Shown: positions 24,431-33,368 of the stretch, piece after piece
How the letters are laid out: the number at the start of each line of letters is the position of its first letter
Position numbering within the stretch: the stretch's first letter is position 1
Assembly: GCA_047921455.1 (NCBI GenBank)
Contig: JBLRWC010000008.1
Span: 1-64,000 of the forward strand
Length of the DNA: 64,000 nucleotides
Direction: 5' to 3'
Origin: XN24 sp047921455
Lineage (GTDB): Bacteria; Pseudomonadota; Gammaproteobacteria; Steroidobacterales; XN24
Notes under the pieces: model-generated
What the model saw: only the letters and a program-made list of their open reading frames with translations
Told to the model about the DNA's origin: nothing
The model's database searches: none
Position numbers and translations under genes: made by a program

Positions 24431-25342
24431 TCAACGACGGCCGCGCTCGGCGCCTTCGACCTTTTCCAGGAAGCCGTCGAGCACCTCCAGGTAACGCTGC
24501 GGCTCCTCGAGGTGCGGCACGTGGGCACTTTGTTCGAACACGACCCATTCCGAACTGCGAATGCCCCGGTAGAGCGGCGCGACGGCCGGTGGCGGGGCCA
24601 GGTCATGGCGCCCCGACAATACGAGCGTCGGGCAGCTGATTTCCGCGAGCCGCGACATGACGTCCCAGTCCTCCAGGCGCCCGCGTGGCTCGAGTTCGTT
24701 AGGACCGAACATGGCGTTGCGCGCTTCGGGATGTGCGCGCGCGCTTTCCTGACTGCGCGCCAGGCAATCAGGCCACGGGTTCATGCGGCAAAGATGCCGG
24801 CGCAGAAAGGCGTCCACGGTGCAACAACATTCAGGGCTGGCCGTGGTACCCGCTTCGGCATGCTTTTTAAGCGGTGTGCGGACCTCCTCGGGCATGGCCG
24901 CCACGAGCCCGGCAAGCTGCCGCCGCCACTGCGGCACGCTCGCGACCGCGCTGGAGAGCACGAGGCTCTCGAGACCGGCCGGCTGCTGCAACGCGTATTC
25001 GAGCGCCAGCACCCCGCCCCAGGCATGACCGAGGATATGGCAGCGTGCCAGTCCGCTCGCTTGGCGCACGGCGTCGAGTTCGTCGAGAAACAATTGCAGC
25101 GACCATTCCACCGCCGGCTTGGGCGGGTCGAATCCGCCGCAGCCCAACTGGTCATAAAAGACCACCTGCCGCCCGGTGGTCGACATCTCCTCGAGCGGCT
25201 GCAGGTAATCCTGCCCCCAGCCGGGTCCGCCATGGATACACAGCAGCGGCCGGCGCGAACGACTCTCGCCGACGATCCTGAAGCGGGTTTTAAAGCCCTG
25301 GAAAGACGCAACGCCCTCCGTGGCTGAAACGAGTTCCGGCAT
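24431..25342 (-). CDS. Proline-iminopeptidase-like alpha/beta hydrolase, nucleophile Ser replaced by Ala
   Basis: 303 aa, S33 proline iminopeptidase-like. The oxyanion motif HGGPGWGQDYL, the acid-loop Asp (LSGRHDLAPP) and the catalytic His (FEQSAHVPHLEEP) are all in place. The nucleophile elbow, normally GHSWGG, reads GHAWGG: residue 107 is Ala (codon GCC at 25024-25022). The classical serine hydrolase mechanism is therefore not possible unless another residue substitutes. AGGAG precedes ATG 25342. It is the last gene of the amino-acid catabolism block. A base error in the assembly could also explain it. Confidence 0.85.
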   Translation of the reverse strand: MPELVSATEGVASFQGFKTRFRIVGESRSRRPLLCIHGGPGWGQDYLQPLEEMSTTGRQVVFYDQLGCGGFDPPKPAVEWSLQLFLDELDAVRQASGLARCHILGHAWGGVLALEYALQQPAGLESLVLSSAVASVPQWRRQLAGLVAAMPEEVRTPLKKHAEAGTTASPECCCTVDAFLRRHLCRMNPWPDCLARSQESARAHPEARNAMFGPNELEPRGRLEDWDVMSRLAEISCPTLVLSGRHDLAPPPAVAPLYRGIRSSEWVVFEQSAHVPHLEEPQRYLEVLDGFLEKVEGAERGRR

Positions 25343-25459
25343 CCGGCCGCACTCCTGTCCTGTCCCTGGGTGCGCACACAGTCGAGCTTAGGACGGCCCC
25401 GCGCTCGCGGGCATCAGGAGAGATACCGACAGGGATTGCCGCAGGCGCGTTGGCGCCGA

Positions 25460-26140
25460 TCAGCGCGGTGTGGCGTAACCCATGACGGCTACGAAATGAA
25501 AAACCGTGCCGGCAAGGACAAACAGGTGCCATATGAAGTGGCAATAGCGGAAACGATCCAGCGCATAAAATACCGCGCCGCCGGTGTAAGCCAGGCCCCC
25601 GGCGACCAGCCAGGCGAGGCCCGTGGCCGGCATACGCTCCATCAGCGGCACAATGGCGACCACGATCAGCCATCCCATGCCGAGGTAAATCGCCATGGAG
25701 AGCTTCGGCAGGCGCACGCCGCCGAATGCCTTCATCACTACCCCGAACAACGCCACGGTCCATACCAGGCCAAATAATGTCCAGCCCCAGCCGCCGCGTA
25801 ATACGCCGAGTGTGAACGGCGTGTAAGTCCCCGCGATCAACAGGAAGATGGCGCTGTGGTCGACCGTTCGCAGGATGCTCTTGACGCGCGGCCAGGGTGC
25901 GGCGTGATAGAGCGTCGACGCAAGGTAGGCCAGCATCACGGTGGCGACAAAAACCGCCGCCCCGACCACGTCCGCCAGCCCGCCGTTGCGCGCCGCCGCG
26001 GCCAGCAGGAACGGTGTGGCGATCACCGCCGCCACGAAGCCCGCGCCATGGCTGACACTGTTGGCGAGTTCCTCGCCCATGGTCTGTGGGCGCCTGGCTG
26101 GGCGGCTGCCGGTGCTCACTGGAGAGGCATTATCTTGCAT
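25460..26140 (-). CDS. trhA: TrhA/hemolysin III-family (PAQR) membrane protein
   Basis: 226 aa with seven predicted membrane helices. The conserved histidine sites of the family are visible: NSVSHGAGF, STLYHAAPW, and HFIWHLFVLAGTVFHF. Members maintain membrane lipid homeostasis; despite the old name they are not proven toxins. ATG 26140 gives a short cytoplasmic N-terminus; longer starts are possible. It is downstream of the serine deaminase gene. Confidence 0.9.
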   Translation of the reverse strand: MQDNASPVSTGSRPARRPQTMGEELANSVSHGAGFVAAVIATPFLLAAAARNGGLADVVGAAVFVATVMLAYLASTLYHAAPWPRVKSILRTVDHSAIFLLIAGTYTPFTLGVLRGGWGWTLFGLVWTVALFGVVMKAFGGVRLPKLSMAIYLGMGWLIVVAIVPLMERMPATGLAWLVAGGLAYTGGAVFYALDRFRYCHFIWHLFVLAGTVFHFVAVMGYATPR

Positions 26141-26185
26141 TGCACCAAAATACCTTTGCAGACGCGGACCCGTCAACCGTACTGC

Positions 26186-27544
26186 TCAACATTCCGGCAC
26201 GTTCACCGCGAGGCCGCCCTGCGAAGTTTCCTTGTAGCTGGTCGACATATCGCGGCCCGTCTGCCGCATGGTCGCGATGACCTGGTCCAGGCTTACCTTG
26301 TGACTACCATCGCCGCGGAAGGCCATGCGCGCCGCATTCACCGCTTTCACCGCGCCCATGGCGTTACGCTCGATACACGGAATCTGCACCAGCCCGGCGA
26401 TGGGGTCGCAAGTGAGCCCAAGGTTGTGTTCCATGCCGATTTCAGCAGCGTTCTCGACCTGTGCATTGCTGCCGCCCATGGCGGCGACCAACCCGCCGGC
26501 CGCCATGGAGCAAGCCACTCCGACCTCGCCCTGGCAACCCATTTCCGCACCCGAAATCGACGCGTTTTTCTTGTAGAGAATGGCGATCGCGCCGGCCGTC
26601 AACAGGAATCGAACCGTGCCATCCTCATCGGCGCCACTGACGAAACGGCGGTAGTAGTGCAAGACCGCGGGGATAATTCCCGCCGCGCCGTTGGTGGGCG
26701 CCGTGACGATACGCCCACCGGCCGCATTTTCCTCGTTGACCGCCAGCGCGTAAGCATTGACCCAGTCCATAAAGTCGCCGGCCGCGCCCTCGCCGCACAA
26801 TTCACGATACAGGCGCGGCGCCCGTCGCGGCACTTTCAATACGCCGGGCAACACGCCCTCGGCCTCGAAGCCGGCTCGGACGCACTCTTTCATCACCTGC
26901 CAGAGTTCGAGCAGTTGCGCGCGGGTCTCGGCCGCCGGACGCCAGGCCGCCTCGTTGGCCAGCACCAACTCGTCGACGCGCATATCGTGACGGCGGCACT
27001 GCTCGAGCAACTCGACGGCGTTTTCAAACGGAAACGGCACCGCGACCGTCGTGCCCGCCTGGGCATCGGCCTCGTCGCCGCGCGCAATGAATCCGCCACC
27101 AAGCGAATAGAACGTTTCACTGGCCAGCTGTTCGCCGGCTGCATCAAACGCGCTGAACCGCATGCCGTTCGTGTGCCGCGGCAGAACCTGTTCACGGTGA
27201 AACAACAGGTCCATCGGCTCGTCGAAGCTAATCTCCCGCTCGCCGAGGAGCTGCAAGCGCCCCGCGTCCCGAATCCGCGCGAGCCGCGCCTCGACCGTTG
27301 CCGGCACCAGCGTCCTCGGGATCTCACCTTCGAGTCCAAGCAGGATTGCGCGGTCGGTACAGTGGCCCTTGCCGGTCAGCGCCAGCGAGCCATACAACTG
27401 TACGCCGACACGCTCGATGCGCCCGAATATTCCCGCCTCGCGCGCGTCCAGCAGAAATTGCCGGGCGGCCAGCATCGGCCCCATGGTGTGAGAGCTGGAC
27501 GGCCCGACGCCGATCTTGATGAGGTCAAAAATACTGATGGCCAC
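26186..27544 (-). CDS. sdaA: L-serine ammonia-lyase, iron-sulfur dependent
   Basis: 452 aa from GTG 27544. Deaminates L-serine to pyruvate with a [4Fe-4S] cluster. The single-chain form is complete: IGVGPSSSHTMGPM in the beta domain, and cluster cysteines in LTCDPIAGLVQIPCIERNA and MGCQGEVGVACSMA. GTG 27544 gives the typical beginning MAISIFDLIKIG; a TTG at 27562 overlapping the putA stop is the alternative. Together with PutA and Kbl-Tdh it channels amino acids into central metabolism. Confidence 0.95.
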   Translation of the reverse strand: MAISIFDLIKIGVGPSSSHTMGPMLAARQFLLDAREAGIFGRIERVGVQLYGSLALTGKGHCTDRAILLGLEGEIPRTLVPATVEARLARIRDAGRLQLLGEREISFDEPMDLLFHREQVLPRHTNGMRFSAFDAAGEQLASETFYSLGGGFIARGDEADAQAGTTVAVPFPFENAVELLEQCRRHDMRVDELVLANEAAWRPAAETRAQLLELWQVMKECVRAGFEAEGVLPGVLKVPRRAPRLYRELCGEGAAGDFMDWVNAYALAVNEENAAGGRIVTAPTNGAAGIIPAVLHYYRRFVSGADEDGTVRFLLTAGAIAILYKKNASISGAEMGCQGEVGVACSMAAGGLVAAMGGSNAQVENAAEIGMEHNLGLTCDPIAGLVQIPCIERNAMGAVKAVNAARMAFRGDGSHKVSLDQVIATMRQTGRDMSTSYKETSQGGLAVNVPEC

Positions 27545-27558
27545 AGCGGCAGCGCCTC

Positions 27559-30500
27559 TCAACCGTCCGACAGCGACAGCAGGCTGGCGTTACCGCCGAC
27601 CGCCGAGGTATTGATACTCAGGGTGCGCTCGGTCATGAACCGGTGCAGGTAGCCCGGCCCGCCGGCCTTGGGACCCGTGCCCGACAAACCGGAACCGCCG
27701 AACGGCTGCACCCCGACCACCGCGCCGACCATGTTGCGGTTCACGTACACGTTGCCGGCCTTGATCTTGGCAAATACCTCGCGCGCGCGCGCATCGATGC
27801 GGCTGTGGACGCCGAATGTCAAAGCATATCCGGTCGCATTGATCGCCGCGATGACCTTGTCGAGGTCCTCCGCCGCGTAACGGACCACGTGCAGGATCGG
27901 GCCGAAAACCTCGCGCTCGAGCTGGGCGATGCTGTCGAGGCGAACGACCATTGGCGCGATGAATGTGCCATGGGTGGCCGCCTCCGGCAGGCGGCATCGG
28001 GCGATGACACGCCCTTCCTGCTCCATCCGGTCGGCGTGCGCCACCAGCGTCTCGAGCGCCTCACGATCAATCACCGGACCCACGTCGGTGGACAGAAGCC
28101 CCGGGTCGCCGACCTGCAGCTCGTCCATGAACCCCTGCAAAAGGCGCAGCGTTCGATCGGCGATATCTTCCTGCAAGAACAGCACGCGCAGCGCTGAACA
28201 GCGTTGGCCGGCACTATTGAAGGCGGACTTCACGGTATCCAGCACAACCTGCTCGGGCAATGCGGAACTGTCCACCAGCATGGCGTTCTGGCCGCCGGTT
28301 TCCGCAATCAGCGTCGGGATCGCGCTGTCGCGGGCCGCAAGCGTCCGGTTGATGAGCCGCGCCACTTCGGTGGAGCCCGTGAACGCCACGCCGGCAAGCC
28401 GCGCATCCGGCAGCAACACCTCGCCCAGCGCCGGGCCGCTGCCGGGCAGCAGGTGCAAGATGTCGCCCGGTATGCCGGCGGCGTGGAACAGCCGCACGGC
28501 GGCGGCCGCCACCAGCGGCGTCTGCTCCGCCGGCTTGGCCAGCACGGCATTGCCCGTCACCAGCGCCGCCGCCACCTGGCCGGCGAAAATCGCCAGCGGG
28601 AAATTCCACGGACTAATGCAAAGAAACACCCCGCGTCCATGCCACGACAAGTCGTTGCTCTCGCCGGTCGGGCCGGGAAGTCGCAGCGGCGCGGCGAAGT
28701 CGCGCCGCGCATGCGCCGCGTAATAGCGCAGGAAGTCGACTGCCTCGCGCAGCTCCGAGACCGAGTCCGGCAACGTGCGGCCACCCTCGCGAATACACAG
28801 CGCCAATAGCTCAGCCGCGTGTTCCTCGAACAAGTCCGCAGCACGGTCAAGCAAATCGGCGCGCGCGGCAGCACCGACCGCATTCCAGCGTGGCTGCGCC
28901 GCCACTGCGATTTCCAGCGCCCGCACCGCGAGCTCCGGCGAGGCCCACTCGGCCTCGCCCAGGGTCCGTCTTTGATCGGCGGGCGATCGTACCGGGTGGA
29001 CCGCACCGCTCTCGCGCCGGCCACCAACGATCGGCACCGCCCGTTGCGGCTGAGCCAGGGCTGCCTGCATAGCGACGGCCAGCGGCGCCAGCTCGCCCGG
29101 ATCCGCCAAATTCACGCCACGCGAATTACGGCGCTCGTCGCCAAACAAGTCCGCTGGGCGAGGAATACGCGGATGCGAGACGGTTTCCAAACTGTCGACC
29201 AGCGCGACCGGGTCCGCGATGATGTCCTCGATTGGCGCTTCCTCGTCGACAATGCGGTTGACAAACGAGGTATTGGAGCCGTTCTCGAGCAATCTGCGCA
29301 CGAGGTAGGGCAACAGGTCCTCGTGGTTGCCAACAGGCGCGTAGACACGGCATGGCAAGTCAAAATGTCGTTCGCCGATGACTTCCGCATAGAGCTCTTC
29401 GCCCATGCCATGCAGGCGCTGAAACTCGAACTGCCGATAGTCGCCGGCATAATGAATGATGCTCGCCACGCTGCGGGCATTGTGGGTTGCAAACTGGGCG
29501 TAGACGCGGCCTTTCGCGGCCAGCAGTTCCCGGGCACAGGCGAGGAAGGAGACGTCGCTATTCACTTTGCGCGTAAAGACCGGGTAGTTGTCCAGCCCGT
29601 TTTCCTGCGCTCGCTTGATCTCAGCATCCCAGTAGGCGCCCTTGACCAGCCGGACCGGAATGCAGCGACCGGTCTCTTCCGCCAACGCCACAATCCAGCG
29701 ACAGGCGTCAAGGCCGCGCAACAGGTAGGACTGCACGGCCAGGCCAAAACCATCCCAGGCGGCCAGCGCCTCGTCGCGAAACACCCGCTCAAACAACTCC
29801 AGCGAGATCTGCAGGCGATCCGCTTCCTCGGCATCCACGGTCAGGCCGACGCCCGCCTTGCGCGCGGCAATCGCCAGCTCGAGAATCCGCGGCGTCAATT
29901 CCGCCAGTACCCGCTCACGCTTGGCGAACTCGTAGCGCGGAAACAGGGCCGACAGTTTCACCGAAATACTGTCGGCGGCAAAAATGGAATCCGGCTTGCG
30001 GTCCGCGGCAGCGATTGCGCGAATCCCCGCATGGTAGGCCTCGAAGTAACGCTGGCTGTCGGCCGCGGTAAGCGCCGCTTCGCCGAGCATGTCGAAGGAA
30101 AAACGATAATCCGCGCTCTCGCCGCTGGATGCGCGTTTCAATGCATCGCCAATCGTCCGGCCCATGACGAACTGGTGGCCCATGATGCGCATCGCCTGGC
30201 GCATCGCGCCCCGCACTACCGGTTCGCCCAGCCGGCTGACCAGCCGCTGCATGAATTTCGTGGGCTGTTCAACGTCGCGGCTTGCCGGCCGAATAATCCG
30301 GCCGGTCAGCATCAGCCCCCACGTGGACGCGTTGACAAAAGTGGAATCGCTGCTGCCGAGGTGGCTGCGCCAGTCGGCTGATGACAGTTTGTCGGAGATC
30401 AGGCGATCGGCCGTGGCTTTATCCGGCACCCGCAGCAACGCCTCCGCAAGGCACATCAGCACCACGCCTTCCTGGCTCGACAGATCGTACTGTTGCAGGA

Positions 30501-30759
30501 AAGCATCCAGCCCGCTGACGCGGCGGCGGTTCTTGCGTACTGACTCAACCAGCCGGGTCGCGATGTCGCGGATCTGTGCTCCGCCCGCCGCGTCGACCCG
30601 GGCCAGGTCCGCCAGCTGGCGCACCAGCGGCGCCTCGTCCGCCAGGTAACGCGCATTGACGTGTTCGGCAACGCCCGTATCCGGCGTAGCGTCGCCGGGG
30701 AAAATCAGTGCGGAGCCGGTTTCGGACAGCGGAGCCGGCGCGCCCTCGCCCACTGGCAT
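27559..30759 (-). CDS. putA: Bifunctional proline dehydrogenase / L-glutamate-gamma-semialdehyde dehydrogenase
   Basis: 1066 aa. The N-terminal half is the FAD proline dehydrogenase (RLVKGAYWDAEIKRAQENG; YAPVGNHEDLLPYLVRRLLE). The C-terminal half is the NAD aldehyde dehydrogenase with AETGGQNAMLVD and catalytic Cys in SAGQRCSALRVL. Proline is oxidised to glutamate by substrate channelling. The protein starts directly with the helical arm, so the ribbon-helix-helix DNA-binding domain of E. coli PutA is absent and it should not repress its own gene. GGAGAGG stands before ATG 30759. Confidence 0.96.
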   Translation of the reverse strand: MPVGEGAPAPLSETGSALIFPGDATPDTGVAEHVNARYLADEAPLVRQLADLARVDAAGGAQIRDIATRLVESVRKNRRRVSGLDAFLQQYDLSSQEGVVLMCLAEALLRVPDKATADRLISDKLSSADWRSHLGSSDSTFVNASTWGLMLTGRIIRPASRDVEQPTKFMQRLVSRLGEPVVRGAMRQAMRIMGHQFVMGRTIGDALKRASSGESADYRFSFDMLGEAALTAADSQRYFEAYHAGIRAIAAADRKPDSIFAADSISVKLSALFPRYEFAKRERVLAELTPRILELAIAARKAGVGLTVDAEEADRLQISLELFERVFRDEALAAWDGFGLAVQSYLLRGLDACRWIVALAEETGRCIPVRLVKGAYWDAEIKRAQENGLDNYPVFTRKVNSDVSFLACARELLAAKGRVYAQFATHNARSVASIIHYAGDYRQFEFQRLHGMGEELYAEVIGERHFDLPCRVYAPVGNHEDLLPYLVRRLLENGSNTSFVNRIVDEEAPIEDIIADPVALVDSLETVSHPRIPRPADLFGDERRNSRGVNLADPGELAPLAVAMQAALAQPQRAVPIVGGRRESGAVHPVRSPADQRRTLGEAEWASPELAVRALEIAVAAQPRWNAVGAAARADLLDRAADLFEEHAAELLALCIREGGRTLPDSVSELREAVDFLRYYAAHARRDFAAPLRLPGPTGESNDLSWHGRGVFLCISPWNFPLAIFAGQVAAALVTGNAVLAKPAEQTPLVAAAAVRLFHAAGIPGDILHLLPGSGPALGEVLLPDARLAGVAFTGSTEVARLINRTLAARDSAIPTLIAETGGQNAMLVDSSALPEQVVLDTVKSAFNSAGQRCSALRVLFLQEDIADRTLRLLQGFMDELQVGDPGLLSTDVGPVIDREALETLVAHADRMEQEGRVIARCRLPEAATHGTFIAPMVVRLDSIAQLEREVFGPILHVVRYAAEDLDKVIAAINATGYALTFGVHSRIDARAREVFAKIKAGNVYVNRNMVGAVVGVQPFGGSGLSGTGPKAGGPGYLHRFMTERTLSINTSAVGGNASLLSLSDG

Positions 30760-30779
30760 TGCATCCTCTCCTTCGTAGT

Positions 30780-32873
30780 TCACTCGAGTTCTTCCAGCGC
30801 GCGTTCGGTCGCGGCCAGCATCGCGCCGGCGCCGACCGGTCCGCCGGTGGCCTCGATCATCCACAGGTCGGGACTGATATTGCCGATGCGGGACATTCTC
30901 TCGACTTCCCCGGCAACATCGCCGGTCGTGCGCACCTGTTCCTCGATCTGGTTCGCAATCAAAAAGCCGAGCGGATAGTCGGGCAGGTACAAGTACGACT
31001 GGATCATGTGCGAGTAGATGCCCAGCAGCACGACGTCGCGCATGCCGAACACCGGCGCATAGTAGCGATTCCACACGTCGCGGGCGATTTCCAGCGTGGC
31101 GGTCCTGAGCTCCGCCGGTGTCGCCTCTGGATTCGCATACATCCAGTGCCAGACACCCATGTCGACCAGCGACACGCCGGCCATTTCAAAGGTCGCCCAG
31201 AAGTCGCCCAGCGTCTTGATCGCCTCGTTGGCCGGATCCGGCTGCGCAAGCCCGAGCAACTCAAGATCGCGAGCCTGGAAAACAAACGCGATCGCCTCGG
31301 TAAACGCCGTATTGGGAACGCCCCTGAGCAGCGTGTGATCGACGTCATTGAGCGAGAACGTCTGCTCGACATTGTGGCCGAGCTCGTGGATCGCAATGTT
31401 GTAACCCTTGTAGTTCATGCCGGCGGGCTCCACGCGGGTCCGCAGGTGCGATTTCTCCGTCCGCATCGCCGCGCCCCAGGCATGGCCCGAGCCGCGCGCG
31501 GCTTCGACGACAATATTGTCCGCGAGGTACTCGGCGCGCTCGCGTTCATAGCCCAGCTTGGTCAGCAGGTTCGGCAGGTCCGCATCAAAGGCTTCTGCGC
31601 TTGGATAGCGCTCCGCAACGATGGCGTCGAGTTCCGCTTCCGAATAGCGGCTGCCCGGGCGAAAACCCGCGTACCAGAGGTCAAATGGCTCCAGCGGCCG
31701 ATCCAGGCGCGCCTCGATGAGCTGCGCCACGCGCGGCACGAGCGGCGAGGACAATATTTCCCGGAACATGGCTGCCACGCGCGCTTCGGGTATTTCGCGA
31801 TTCTCTTCGAATCGGCGCGCGATCAGCGTGGGCGCCGCGGGCGAATACGGGTCTGCCTTGCTCGCCGCCCGCCACGTTTCCAGCAGCACCCGGTAACGCT
31901 CATCGGCTTCCGGTGAACCATCCACTGGCGCACCCGCCGGGATCGCCGCACCGTCTTCCCCGACGGCTGCCGGCACGACCATGTTGGTGAACGGATTCCA
32001 GTCGACGCGCGGATTATTGATTACAGCGGCCGGGATCGTCTGCTTCACGATATGTTCCATCACCCGCTGGATCATGCGCTGGCGAGCAAGTCCCAACACC
32101 GGGTCATCGAGTCCGTAACTGGCGCGGATCTCATCGCGCAGGTTCCAGTGCGACAAGAGGCGCATACCGGGCGGGAACAACCGTTCACTCTCGTCATTCA
32201 CGAGGTGATGCATCCAGATGTTGTACTCGGCGATGTAACTGTTGGCCTCGGCCGAGGCGCGCGAAATCGCCTGGTTGACTTCTGCCGGGACGCGCCGCCC
32301 GAACCGCTGTGCGAGGCGGGCCTCGGCCCACTGCCGGCGGCTCCACTGCTCACCCTCGGCCAGCCGTTCCTCGAGCGTAGTCAACGGAAAGTTCAGCAGC
32401 ACGACGAACGCGAGCCGGTTCCGGAACATATCCTCGCTGGCGTGTGCCCCTGGATTGAAACCGGCAAACAGCCGATCGAAGGGCAGTATCGGGCCATGGT
32501 CCAGGTCCGAATGGCGGCGGAATTCCTGTACCAGCTTATTCAAGTGCCCGTCGAGCCGCTCGAGCAAATATTCGTAGCGCTCGAACATTGCATCCAGGAT
32601 CTCGCCTTCCGCGGCAAAATGGGTGCGTGCAAATGCTGCGAAAGCCTCCGCATCGCCATCATCCGCGCGCCAGAGTCCGGCGACCTGGTGCAAGCCGCGG
32701 TGGATACGCTCGCGTTGCGGCTCGCCGTGCATAGCCACCAGTTCCGCCTCGATCCCTGGCAAGGCGGCCGGTAATTCGGCCGGCCCGGTCCCCGACAGCG
32801 GCTCGGCCGCTGCCGGCAAGCCGGTCCCGAGCGCTAACAAGCCGGCGACAGCGACACCAATAAACCACTTCAT
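30780..32873 (-). CDS. Secreted HExxH zinc metallopeptidase (M3-like)
   Basis: 697 aa. A signal peptide (residues 1-23, MKWFIGVAVAGLLALGTGLP) sends it to the periplasm or beyond. A zinc site HELGH near residue 495 (YNIAIHELGHNVEQTF) is followed about 25 residues later by the Glu in TAFTEAIAFVFQAR, the helix arrangement of M3/M32-type gluzincins. The rest is mostly helical. The specific family is not recognised. GGAG precedes ATG 32873. It is 20 bases upstream of putA, so it may supply proline-containing peptides for catabolism; that is inference. Confidence 0.75.
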   Translation of the reverse strand: MKWFIGVAVAGLLALGTGLPAAAEPLSGTGPAELPAALPGIEAELVAMHGEPQRERIHRGLHQVAGLWRADDGDAEAFAAFARTHFAAEGEILDAMFERYEYLLERLDGHLNKLVQEFRRHSDLDHGPILPFDRLFAGFNPGAHASEDMFRNRLAFVVLLNFPLTTLEERLAEGEQWSRRQWAEARLAQRFGRRVPAEVNQAISRASAEANSYIAEYNIWMHHLVNDESERLFPPGMRLLSHWNLRDEIRASYGLDDPVLGLARQRMIQRVMEHIVKQTIPAAVINNPRVDWNPFTNMVVPAAVGEDGAAIPAGAPVDGSPEADERYRVLLETWRAASKADPYSPAAPTLIARRFEENREIPEARVAAMFREILSSPLVPRVAQLIEARLDRPLEPFDLWYAGFRPGSRYSEAELDAIVAERYPSAEAFDADLPNLLTKLGYERERAEYLADNIVVEAARGSGHAWGAAMRTEKSHLRTRVEPAGMNYKGYNIAIHELGHNVEQTFSLNDVDHTLLRGVPNTAFTEAIAFVFQARDLELLGLAQPDPANEAIKTLGDFWATFEMAGVSLVDMGVWHWMYANPEATPAELRTATLEIARDVWNRYYAPVFGMRDVVLLGIYSHMIQSYLYLPDYPLGFLIANQIEEQVRTTGDVAGEVERMSRIGNISPDLWMIEATGGPVGAGAMLAATERALEELE

Positions 32874-32897
32874 AAAACACTCCGCTTGCATTGCAAG

Positions 32898-33287
32898 TTA
32901 CTCGTCGTAGCTCTTTGAAAAACTGATCAGCCGACGCCGGTCACGCTTGTCAGGCCGGACCGCCGGCGGCCGGTTGCCGGCCGTATCCCGGCGCAATTGT
33001 TGCGCCGCCAGGCGGGCGGCCAGGCTCTCCTCGGTCTCCGCGTACAGCTCGCGGGCCTCGCTGGCCGGGCGGCGTCGCGCCGCCAGCGCAACGACGCGAA
33101 CCGCGTAGCGTTCCTCGCCGCGCGTGATGTCGAGCCGGTCGCCGGGACGCACCGCGCGAGCCGGCTTGGCGCGCTGGCCATTCAGATGGACGTGGCCACC
33201 AGCGATGGCCTGCTGCGCCAATGCGCGAGTCTTGAAGAAGCGCGCCGCCCACAGCCACCGGTCCAGCCGAATGCCTTCGTCCTCCAT
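32898..33287 (-). CDS. hslR: Heat-shock protein 15 homologue (S4 RNA-binding)
   Basis: 129 aa. The N-terminal S4 domain (IRLDRWLWAARFFKTRALAQ, AIAGGHVHLNGQRAKPA) and the basic C-terminal tail match Hsp15, which binds stalled 50S subunits carrying nascent chains with tRNA. It is the first gene of the leftward block and divergent from kbl. Confidence 0.93.
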   Translation of the reverse strand: MEDEGIRLDRWLWAARFFKTRALAQQAIAGGHVHLNGQRAKPARAVRPGDRLDITRGEERYAVRVVALAARRRPASEARELYAETEESLAARLAAQQLRRDTAGNRPPAVRPDKRDRRRLISFSKSYDE

Positions 33288-33331
33288 TTCCCCATGTTAC
33301 CGCAGCATACGCCGGTTGCGGCGCCCAGCGT

Positions 33332-33340
33332 TGCTATAAT
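33332..33340 (+). promoter_or_regulatory. Extended -10 promoter of kbl-tdh
   Basis: TGCTATAAT (perfect -10 hexamer 33335-33340 with the TGn extension) lies 28 bases before the kbl start codon. No good -35 is seen at the right distance, which is usual for extended -10 promoters. Confidence 0.55.
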
Positions 33341-33368
33341 CCGGGCTCCAGGAAAGCAGGACGCCACA

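Noticed and set aside
25856..27652. 598-codon plus-strand frame opposite trhA and the serine deaminase gene
   Set aside because: Both minus-strand genes carry full catalytic motifs; the opposite frame shows none.
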